A DNA stretch of 64,000 nucleotides from Rhodocollybia butyracea (Eukaryota; Basidiomycota; Agaricomycetes; Agaricales; Omphalotaceae). A program made the translations under genes and the position numbers. Under the pieces are notes generated by a model. That model had not been told where the DNA came from and ran no database searches. It saw only the letters and a list, made by a program, of their open reading frames with translations. Of this stretch, positions 23,647 through 33,125 are shown piece after piece. Numbering within the stretch: position 1 is the stretch's first letter; every line of letters starts with the position of its first letter. The DNA lies in NCBI GenBank assembly GCA_015501585.1, contig JADNRY010000099.1, positions 1 through 64,000 on the forward strand. Direction: 5' to 3'.

Positions 23647-26559
23647 ATGCCTTGCACACAATGTTCCAACTCACTTCCCTGTGCAGAGTACTTGGTTCAA
23701 GGGCCTAATGTCAGTGGCAATCCTTTGACCATCTCCTGTGTACTAATTTTCTCTGTGAAGACTGATCTCTGTGTCTGTGACCATGCCAAGGAGCACCACA
23801 CTGAAGATCCAGCTCCCAGGACTTTGCCTGCCAAGGGCTCTTGCCCTGCCACTGGTTGTAGTGGATTTTTAGCTCTGGTAAATGATGAAATATCTCTATT
23901 AATTTCTAAACCTCTAACTTTGTGTGATAGTGTGACTGGAGTGCTGTCACGCGGCACACTGCTTGCTACAGGACCATTGCAGGAGGAACCCGGTGTGGAG
24001 CCATATACCAAGCTCATTACAACATTGAGTCAATTACTTTTTTGAACTTCAAGTACACTACATATGTCTCATATCTTGTACAGGTCCCCCAGTCCATCTC
24101 CTCTTTTCCTGAACTCTGCTTCAACCCAGCGAGGAGCTTCCGCTGTGGTCTGGCAAGGCCCTGGCGCCATAAATGCCACCCGGGCTGCTCTCCCCAGTAC
24201 CAACTCTCGCCGTGTTGCTCATACCATGAGTGCACTTCCAAAAAAGGGCAAAGCAAGCAACCACAACGTTGCAAGGTCTGCCTACCCCAGTACTGCCGGC
24301 AGTAACAGGCGTGGTGCAGTCCCGCTCAATCTCCGTATTGTTTTTATCCCTGAACCATGTGATGTATGTTCATTGAATATTCATTGTATCTCAATAATTC
24401 TTATCAGCGTTCAACTCATACTAGACAGACCTTGTACCTGATCCCACACTTGAATGGCGCCCACTTGCAAGTGGCATACGAATCCGCATTCCCAATGTCC
24501 ACCTGCTTGTGGAGGCTCTTGAGGCTCAGGGACTGGTATGGACAGTCCTTGTGCCGGCTGGCTCAACTGGTATGGAGACACGTGATACTGTTGACCATTC
24601 CATTACATCGCAGCTTGCTGCCATGGAAATCACTCTCCCTCCACGTTTACCTACTTCACAAACTACTCTATTATGGGTGGTAGCTCAGTCCAACATAAAG
24701 CCTAGCAAGATCAAGGGTTCAGAAAAGAGACACCCACGTGCTTATCCTCTCTTGCGCCAAGCCTTTGCCACTGACTGGTGGGAGGCTCCAACTCTCCTTC
24801 TTTACCTCGATAAGACTAAATCTGATCATGGATTTGAGGAGAGGACAATTTTTATCAGTGTGTCATTCTTTCTCTTTCCTTTTCCCATTTATCTCACAAA
24901 ATCTAATAAGCTCCCGCTTCTGGACCAATCAACTGGCAGCGGCACTTTTGTGCTGGCTTCAAGCTTGTAACGCCTTTTCTTCATGACCCTAAATGGGCTG
25001 AGCTCCCTCAAGAAGATGAAGACTCTGATACAGAAAAAGATACAGATAATTTTACATGTTTCCGAGAGTGTCCGGTGGTACCTTCTCATCCGTTGCATTA
25101 TCCTATTCCACGAGTCAATGGAAGTACCACAGCTCCTAGTACTATGGATGTTGAATCATTGTCCTCAAGGCAAAGTGCCATTCCTGTCTTAGGCGCTAGT
25201 GACCTTCCGCTTTCCAGTGGTTTTTTGCTTCCTTCCACTTCAGTCAGCTTTACACAGCCTGGCGCTCTAGACATTGATGATGGAGACAGTGAAGAGGCAG
25301 AAAATATCCAAAGGGCAATTGACCTGTCTCTTATGGTGTGTGTTTTTCTATTTATACCAAGTCTTTCTCTCAAATTTTATGTGTACAGGACCAAGCTCAA
25401 GCTTCCGCCCAGCAACATTCATCTTCCGAGGCTGGACCTTCCACTGCTCCTGGTAATGCACCTCCTATTCCTCCTAGGAATACTAGACCCGTTCGCTCAG
25501 TCAGCCCTTTGGTATGACATCTCTTTTGGATTTTTTGATTTGTTTTTTTTTTTACATATCTCTTAGCCTAATCCGCGCCCTCAGGCTCGACGCCGTTTGG
25601 ATCTCTTGGACAACATCATGAGTGACTGCAGGCCTACCAACAATCCTACCACTACTGCCGAGTTAAGGAGCCTTCTACTCCCATTAACACCTGGCCATAC
25701 TATCTCTGTGGTCTCAGATCTTCCCTCTGCAGATGTTGCCGCTGCTTCTTTTATTAAAGAGCTCATTAGTTTTCACGGGTACCCTCTTGCTTCAAACCGA
25801 GCTGTTCAAGTAGACCTCCCTGTAGGGCTTCAGTATTTTGGCTGCAAGATCAAGGTTAAACTGTACGCAGTATTTTCTTGCTGGCTGTCTTGCCCTAACT
25901 ATAACCTTCCAGTGGTGTGGGGAAGGGGTTGGAATTACCCGAGCATTTTTATCCGCAGCCATGCATATCATGAAACATGATAGTATCATTTGGACTGACA
26001 TTGCAAGTGGCTTGAAGTCATTGGCACTTGACAAAATGGCATCAGCCAAGATGACAGCCACAGTCAAAGCATATGGTACACTGACTGGCCTGATTCTTAT
26101 CCATCTGAGATACCTCCCCGACTTTATCACTCCATCCTTCTTTGTTGCCTGCACAGGCCAATCATGTGATGTGGATGATGTCACTTTTCTGTCTCAGTTT
26201 CATTCCTCAGCATCATCCGCAGCTGAAATCTGGCCAACTGAGGCCACTGGTTGGGTATTGCCTGACAATGAGACTGTAAAACAGCTCATTGAAGTCTACT
26301 TAGTCCAGGAGGTTAGCCATTTCTCTTCACCCTCTGTGATTCAGTTCTTCCATGCTCAAAGGTTGTTTTCTAGCATGCCACATTTTATCAAGATTATAAT
26401 AGCTTGCCCACTGAGGACCGTGCGCAGATTCGCTACCAGATCATTACTCGGGTTGCTTTGGGGCTTCCTATTGGAGTCACGACCTTTGAAGACCATCCCC
26501 TTGTCACTGCCTTTCAACATGGATTTGATATACATCTTTTATTCCAAATCCTTGTGTGA
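23647..26559 (+). CDS. Transposon-borne HECT-like (ubiquitin-ligase-like) gene, many introns, probably 3'-truncated
   Basis: The start MPCTQCSNSLPCAEYL is followed by a cysteine/histidine segment (DLCVCDHAKEHH) after a 51-nt intron at 23,709-23,759. Later exons read GASAVVWQGPGAINATRAAL, NRRGAVPLNLRIVFIPEPCD, ALEAQGLVWTVLVPAGSTGM, an acidic stretch with LDIDDGDSEEAENIQRAIDL, and then a C-terminal part with FQWCGEGVGITRAFLSAAMH and RYQIITRVALGLPIGVTTFE. The last part resembles fungal HECT-like domains in the order of a GEGxGxTR motif and an LG-rich helix. The HECT assignment is tentative and the catalytic cysteine region is not visible. The gene stops at 26,557-26,559 just where the integrase-core gene ends on the other strand, which fits an internal deletion. 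Exon borders beyond the first intron are approximate. Confidence 0.5.
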
Positions 26560-27839
26560 CATCCCTCCATAAGCGCTCAATACGGACATTGTGAACACTC
26601 CTGGAATAGAAAGAGGGAATTAGCAACAAAGTAAGTCATAGATAAATGTAATGGATCTACCTGCCCAGATGTATGAGCCTCTTTCCACCCCATAGTGCTC
26701 TTCCATATATCTTGCAACTCCAAGGTTCTCTACCCCATGGTCACCACGGACGCGACTGGGTGTATCATGCTCTTGGATTGCTTCAAGGAACAAAGCAAGA
26801 ACAGTATCCGCGCGGTTATTGTCATTTGCTTGAATAGCAGTCACAAGGCGCGAGAAACCATCCACAAAGGCATGAATGACTACTCTCCACCGGATGAGCG
26901 CTAAATTTGTCTCCCAATTAGTAAAGACAGAGAATAAAAATATTAAGATCATACCATGTTGTCCATCATGGTGCCAAAGAGAGTTAGGTCCTGCAACATG
27001 GTAGCGCCGGCGCTCAATGGGTCGAGCAGTTAAAAATGCTGGAGATCCAGTAACTCGCTCATAAGACAGCCGGATACGAGCCCGAGGAACACTATGACCT
27101 AAGTGGCGCAAATGGCCTGCAATCATTCTTCGCCCAAAGGCAGGAAACACTTCAAGAATATGTCCAATGACAGCATCAAGCTCATCATCAGAGAGGGTGG
27201 ACATGGGGGCTGTGGAGGACCGGTATATTCGCAAGACTTCCCCAGTATTTGGATCTTCATAGGTAACATAGACAGGAGGACAAGCCTCAACCAACCCATG
27301 TTCCAATGCTCTTCGGCGGATGGTACGGGATGAACAGTCAAAAACTGGAGCAATGTGAGTGGGGCCTCGGAGCCGTAGACTAGTTTCAAGGAGTTCCCGG
27401 TCAATGTTCTTCCTTGGCCGGCCTCTCTGGCCAGTATGGATTACTTCAACGGGTGCCAGAGGTGTATGCTCTGCAATGTCTTCTGACTTTGCAGAGGCTT
27501 CTTCCAGAGCAGTTGCCATGTTTTGAACACCGGTATTGATAGTGTTGTATTCCAATGGGTCAAACAAATGTTGATGCTTTGAGAGAGTAAGTTATGGGGT
27601 TTTTTTATGAATACAATGGCAATACACACTGCAGTGACTGTAGTTAAAAAGACCTGTACTGACTGTTGATATCTTTGGATCTGAGAGATATCACCAGCCT
27701 GGATACGCAGTGCCTGGGTGACACGAAGACCCAACTCATGGTATGAGTTGCGAATAGTTTGAGTTTGAAGTGAGAGATCTGCCGGGGGTGGTGCTTGTAC
27801 AACAGATACAAAAAGCCATAAGAGATTAAAGATCCTCAT
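26504..27839 (-). pseudogene. Integrase-core (rve-like) transposase, truncated and frameshifted
   Basis: The N-terminus is MRIFNLLWLFVSVV with TIRNSYHELGLRV. A 77-nt intron (27,653-27,577) precedes HQHLFDPLEYNT. A DNA-binding-like region follows (RGRPRKNIDRELLETSLRLR, then SSRTIRRRALEHGL), then the catalytic core: SLWHHDGQH, an intron, LIRWRVVIHAFVDGFSRL, and RGDHGVENLG. After YIWAG the next exon gives SVHNVRIERLW with the expected glutamate, but joining them needs one extra G in a tggg run, so there is a one-base frameshift near 26,665. The protein ends shortly after RLWRDVTQGFG; the usual C-terminal 100 or more residues are absent. The H/D, D and E motifs fit the basidiomycete integrase-core transposase family. 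Confidence 0.78.
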
Positions 27840-27948
27840 GATGGTTGAGAAGGACACTCTAGGCAATAAATTTTTCAGTAATGTTGTAATGATAGTGAAT
27901 TTCAAATCACTTTGATTCCAATCATAGTCATGACAACCCTAATCACAG

Positions 27949-28095
27949 TCTTAATAATCTCCATCTTAGTCTCAATAATCCCAATCATGGTCTCAGTAAT
28001 CCCAATCATGGTCTCAATAATCCTAATCACGGTCTCAATAATCCCAATTATAGTCTCAATAATTCCAATCACGGTCTCAATAATCCCAATCACGG
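27949..28095. repeat. 21-bp minisatellite, seven units, inside the transposon
   Basis: Seven head-to-tail 21-bp units of the form tctcaataatcccaatcacgg lie between the integrase start and the right terminal repeat. Units differ by one to four bases. A long open frame across it is only a consequence of the 21-bp period. Its subterminal position suggests a transposase-binding or spacer role, which is inference. Confidence 0.88.
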
Positions 28096-28301
28096 TCATG
28101 TGAGTCATGAAATTCTTTGACAATCATGGTCATGAAAATACATCGATCATGATCATGATCATGGTTGATTTTTGTGCAGCCCGCTGGCTTATTTTTGGCA
28201 CAGTATTCCTTAATATCATGACACAGCTTGGTCTTGAAAATCTTAGTTTTTGAGCAATCATGACCAGATAATCTCATTCAAGGTGGTAGTCGGGATAATC
28301 C

Positions 28302-28327
28302 ATTTGTGTCCAACAAGGACACTAAAA
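28302..28327. repeat. Right terminal inverted repeat
   Basis: Inverted partner of 23,042-23,067, ending ggacactaaaa on the plus strand. It is followed by the second GGGTTG target copy at 28,328-28,333, after which the host sequence resumes with atcggacc as in the related locus near 56.8 kb. Confidence 0.9.
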
Positions 28328-28353
28328 GGGTTGATCGGACCACACCTTCTTCT

Positions 28354-28726
28354 CCTCGCACACAGCTATTACTGTCGTGCCAGAATACCGATGTATTTCT
28401 CTTGCACGAAAAATGATATCCCTTCTAGAACTAGTTTCTTACAAGAACTGTCGAGGGTTTTTCATGAATCTCTACGTGCAGTGTAACAACTTGGTTGCCG
28501 TAGAACTGTACGAAGGCAGACTACATCATATATTGAAAGATGAGGGGCAGGAAAAGGTGGAAGAGACAAAGAAGATGAGTTCGGTATGGATGGGTGAATA
28601 GTCATTGTAGAATTGATTTCCAATCTCTAGAGCTATGGGAAGCACTTTCCCGGGATGAGGCTCGACGTTCAGAGTGAAGCAATGGACGAGATATACATAG
28701 TTGTTAGTGCACACGACGTTTCTTAG
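28354..28726 (+). pseudogene. NAA20-like pseudogene, copy 2 (3' part)
   Basis: This begins inside the GNAT core (TAITVVPEYR) and runs through LARKMISLLELVS, FFMNLYVQCNN and LVAVELYEG to the C-terminal exon, ending at a stop at 28,724-28,726. Exons 1-3 are missing. The frame is open across the region broken in copy 1 and supports the claim that copy 1 lost one base there. After LYEGR the frame diverges. It lies directly after the transposon target site and before the degraded F-box copy 2. Confidence 0.78.
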
Positions 28727-29054
28727 AGATTCTGGAAAAATACGACCTGGTAAAATGTTGCTGCGTTGGTCCGTATCTGTGTGCTTTATGATGAGAGTGC
28801 TAGCTGCTCAAAAGCTGGGGACAATATATTTGTAGGCAAGCAAAGCTCAATCGCTCAAGCTGTAGCATCGGAGATTGTGAACCACTGTATTACACGTCTA
28901 ATGAGGGCTATAGCTCCGGCTCAAGTAAGGATTTAGTACTTGGACTTTCAGGACATATCAGGAGAAAATACTTTATGGTTCGAACAGTAGTCTACAAAGT
29001 ACATTATATGGCATTATGAACGCTGCCATGTGGATACTCAAAGTCCGCTGCATA

Positions 29055-30759
29055 TCACACCTGGACTCCATTTGTCCCAGCAACCACCACTCGCAAACCC
29101 TCCTCGTCCAAGTTCCGTAGCAGTTTATAAACTTCCGCGTCAATCTCTCGCAAACCGAACTTAAGAACCACAAACCATATGCAGCCTCTGCCCGGTGTTA
29201 ACATTGCCATACACAAATCCGAACCAGGCCTGAACCAGCGGGACTCAACCATGCTAACAAAATCCCTATCATTGAATGGCCCCTCGTTATGGGAAATTAA
29301 ACGAAGACTGTATAGTTTCGGGAGGAATTGAGGCTGGGCTAGTTCTGAGATCAGGTGTGAAGTAATCGGACTTCGACGTAGATAGTAAATGTCCCACTCT
29401 ACATCGTCAATTTCGAGATGGAGTAGAGATGGCATGAGTCGAAGGACCGCACTGATGTCCAAGTCGGAAAGAGACATATCTCGGAGGGTGAATGTAGTGA
29501 CTATACAGGATGAAGTGGATAGAAACGAGATAAGGGCTTTTCCCGGCCAGGGAGTACGATCTATCCCAGCACTTTCAACCACGAGTTCTTTCAAGGAAGG
29601 AAAACTCAAAGAAGAGAACACCATCTTGGAGTCTGTATAGTAATGGTTTTTTCTGACCGTAAGCGATGTGATGTTGCGCCCTGTACCTAGTGTGTCCTTT
29701 GGTGAATTATGGCGTGGATCCATAACTTCGATTTCGATAGATTTGACGGAAGGGCAGCGGTGCAGAGCTTCTGTCAATTCTGATGTACTCCCTATGCAAA
29801 TACTGAGATGAGCAAGTTGATGGTATGGGCCCTAGATATAGGCACCCTGTTGGTGGCAAGCACGCGGAGTTTTGGGGCATGTTCAAAGCAATCTAGGTCA
29901 CTCGATACAACCGAGGACAAATTGCTGCTGATATATAATCCTTCAAGTACAGGAAAATGTATATGCAGTTGGGAGAGTATCGGGCCAGATTGCAATGCGT
30001 AATATCCCTGATACTTGAAGGCTTTCCAACGGGGAGTATGTTGTGCGAGCTGGAATGGGAAGACTCCTTTCGAAAAAATGTAGTACCCTGTACATTCAAA
30101 GCAAGCCTTGAGGGCCAATCACCCGATCGCTCCAAGTATCGTGAAATTGTATCGAGGAAACCAACACCTTCCGACATACTAACACACGATTGCTCCAAGT
30201 ATTGGGGAATTCTATCGAGGAAAGCAGGATCTTCCAATGTACCACCGTATGTCTCTACCGTCATATTTGCCCACAAGCTGGGTGACGACAGCGCAAGTTC
30301 ACGCCAGCGGGAGCATACGGAACTAACTGCCGTTGCAGGAAGGTAAGTGATGGCAGGAGAGATAAGTTTAGTTGGAGGGTCTTGGTCTGACAGCCACGGG
30401 TAGTTCTGGAAAAGATTTTCTTCACATATGTACTGGAAGATGTGCAACAAAATTTCGCTCGGCAGCTTCCACATCGGAGACAGTAGAGAGCGTAGCTTGG
30501 TTCTTTGAGCTTCCAATCGTTGTTTTTCCGTTTGAACAATCATGAGTTGCTCTGTGAGCCGGGCTACCTCAGAAGCATGATCCTCGATGTCTTTATCAGC
30601 CAGAACTAGTATCGCCATGAGCTACTTTGTCCGTTCAAGGGTAACCGCGAATGGTCCGAATTTATATCGAAAGTCGCTTTCCAGTCCGGATAATTCCTCG
30701 GTGCTGAGGTTTACACGTATCTGCAAAGGCTTTGGACATCTTGTGCAAGGTGAATGCAT
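29055..30759 (-). pseudogene. CxxCPKP F-box family, degraded copy 2
   Basis: The copy starts MHSPCTRCPKPLQIRVNL, then meets an in-frame TAG at the position where relatives have a glutamate codon (K-E-L-M, about 30,620). It continues with coiled-coil and F-box (LPSEILLHIFQYICEENL). It carries an internal duplication of the helix around RIPQYLEQS / TISRYLERS, and then shifts frame after about 30,060 and 29,790. The leucine-rich C-terminal part (29,055-29,777) is open and well preserved. Nonsense plus frameshifts make it non-functional as a whole. Confidence 0.85.
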
Positions 30760-31033
30760 TGGAAAGAAGTTTCACAGAAATTGGGCTCGTTTCGTAGACC
30801 TGACACAGCCTCAGCCCTTATTTGGAGCCGGGACATTGGAGCGTTGATGCCGGCTGTATAGCTGAAGGTCGAGAGTTCGAGCCACTGTGGAGGGCATCAA
30901 TCTGAGTCAATGTCAATATACAGGTATCCGGATCCCACCACCAGATATCAGACCATGTACAGGATAGAGCGAAACCCAAAATTGATGCATGCAAAAAACC
31001 CCTGGAGTCGGACCGAGCGGAATCCAGTCCAAA

Positions 31034-31145
31034 TCGGTAAAGCTGAAAGTCAGGGTCCAGAATAGGCCACGTAAAAATAGAACCACTGTCCTTCACTTGC
31101 ATGAAAAATGATGTTCAATGCTTCTACATAGAACTAGTCTTGACA
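31034..31145 (+). pseudogene. NAA20-like fragment
   Basis: Short, diverged similarity to NAA20-like exon 4: ggtaaagctgaaagtcaggg matches the GKAEGQG segment, and cttgcatgaaaaatgatg plus agaactagt match the LARKMMSLLEL segment, with losses between. Too short to be functional. It sits directly downstream of the 5' end of F-box copy 2. Confidence 0.55.
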
Positions 31146-32702
31146 TAGAGCATTCACGGTGTCTCCGAATATTCGCGGCCAGAGCCTCGTGCAGTACAGA
31201 TAGTACCTTCATTTCGCGATTCTTCCCTTTGGTCAGGAGGCCTTGGGGAGGCCCACGCTAGTCCCAATTTCTCGGTGCAAATCTGTTGCATGGAAAGTCC
31301 TATTGGTGCTCCTGAACAGATGGTTGAATGGGTGTCATTTTTTGGACAGTTTGGATGGAACTTGGATGATGAAACCTTCCGAAGCCTTCAAATGGAATGT
31401 TACAAACAGTATCATTGCATCATCTGCACTACCAGCTAGCATTGCAATCTCAGCAGCAACTGTTTTTGCTTTCTGAAAATACTAATGCACAATACTTAGT
31501 ATGTTTGCGCGAATCGATGCTGAGGAGACTCATGAAGCATGAGGGGTCATGTTTCTGTACAGATATTATATGTGCCTCTGAGTATCAGCATAGGATTTTC
31601 GCGTGGGGCATATCAAGTCCGTGTCATTGCTGGGATGATTGAGAAGGCAGATTCTGTTATTGAGTATGATCCACCCCAGTTGGCTTATCACATAAACAGG
31701 TTGGACTTTTGCACAAGGGCAACAATGACCAGATACCATTGTAAGTTGGTCTTGGGCACAGAAGTGTCTCCTAAATTCTGACCCAATCCCTTGTATTACT
31801 TAGTGCATATGAGCTTTACTTGGCAACAGTAACGGAGAGAGAGACAAAGGTAAGGGCTAAGAAAGATATACATAGCCAGGAATAATTGACTTTTGGATTG
31901 AAAGACACAAGCCATGAATGGTAACCTTAACAACGGATCAAGATACTCTCAAAAAAATTCTTACATAGTGTGTTGAGGACCATGTATTATGTAAAGACTA
32001 CTACTTAGTCTACTTATCACACAGAAAATACAGGATGCAGAAGACCCACAACTACTAGCACAGAACTTCAAAAAGACTTTATCATGTCAGGATGTCAAGG
32101 TTCACTTTGTGGGCACTTGGTAATTCATGATTGTATTTGACATTTGAAAAAGCCTCAACAGCCATGGCATAGGGAAACTGTCTCATCAGTTGGTTTTGCA
32201 AGAGGCCCAACTCTCCCAGAAACAACTACAGGGATGGGACATGTCACTGTATTTCGCCATGCACTTGCTCTTGATGAGCGATGGGTAAAATTTCTACCTG
32301 AATATGTCAATGGGGGCTTAGGCCCGGCCACCAAAATTGACTCAAAAAAAGGCGATGTGAAGGAAGTCTGGTTTGCAGGCTCTCACTCAGACATGTCATT
32401 CTTTTATATTCAGTCTATTTGATCCATGCTGACATAGTTCACAATTTAGTGATGGAGGAAATATCTATAATCCAATGTCTAATCAGTTTGGGCCAGCTTT
32501 ACATTGGATGACATACGAAGCGCTGTGCCATCACCTAAAAATGCACCCCTTCCGTGACGAATGGAAATCCATACAACTTGCTGAGTCATTGAAAGGATTC
32601 TGGAAATTGTTTGAAGTTATTCCCTTTCGGCGACTAACATATAAAGATCAGAATCAAACAACACGATGGTACTAGCAGTTTATTGTTGACTGTGTGTATA
32701 TT

Positions 32703-32955
32703 TGTAACGCCTCCGCCTCTCCATAATCACCACTGACCGTATCCGGCGATACGGTCATCTTAGACACCGCCGATAGACCAAACGGTCTATCTTATCTTTC
32801 TATTTATTATTAATTATATAATAAATCCGTTACTATAAGTATCGTACAATTACTTAAGAGTCTAGTTAGTCTTTTACACCGTCGTACACACAATAGTATC
32901 CTATTTGTCGTGTTCACCGGTGTTCTTAAGGACTTTGCCCATAGGGCGTGTTATA
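32703..32955 (+). repeat. 5' LTR of the gag-only element
   Basis: 253 bp, begins tgtaacgcctccgcc and ends gggcgtgttata. Partner of 35,798-36,050. The left target copy ATATT ends at 32,702. Confidence 0.93.
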
Positions 32956-33125
32956 CTTTTTTGAACATCAAAAAATTACTATTGTGTGAATAACACAAAG
33001 CTATTAGTTAAAACAAGCTAAAAACAGTTATACTACCAAGTATAACAATCACTATTCCAACTCGCTTCAACAAGCTATACAAATCCGCTCCATTTTTCCT
33101 TCTCGCTATATCATTTGCTGTCCCC

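Larger units (their letters stand above)
23042..28327. mobile_element. DNA transposon with integrase-core and HECT-like genes, 5,286 bp
   Basis: The ends form 26-bp terminal inverted repeats (23,042-23,067 and 28,302-28,327) matching at 22 of 26 positions, with the identical core GTGTCCTTGTTGGACA. They are flanked by a perfect 6-bp direct repeat GGGTTG (23,036-23,041 and 28,328-28,333). The uninterrupted relative at 56,819-56,824 has the single site GGGCTG with matching flanks on both sides, which acts as an empty site. Inside are a plus-strand HECT-like gene and a minus-strand integrase-core gene, converging and overlapping near 26.5 kb. The overlap and the missing integrase C-terminus suggest an internal deletion, so this copy is probably non-autonomous. 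A 6-bp target duplication and an rve-type transposase recall IS3EU-like elements; that assignment is inference. Confidence 0.88.

Noticed and set aside
23697..24274. Minus-strand open frames in the transposon
   Set aside because: Antisense to the HECT-like gene exons, with no family similarity.
27949..28095. Regular spaced repeats resembling a CRISPR array
   Set aside because: Units are contiguous with no spacers, and the sequence is eukaryotic; it is a minisatellite.
27902..28123. Open frames of 63-73 codons on both strands with repeated Ile-Ile-Glu-Thr units
   Set aside because: They are a by-product of the 21-bp minisatellite, which is a multiple of three and free of stops.
30846..30905. 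tRNA-like stretch with tgtatagct and gagttcgagcc and complementary ends (tgatgcc/gggcatca)
   Set aside because: Only about 56 nt, no anticodon arm and no good T stem; at best a truncated tRNA-derived relic.
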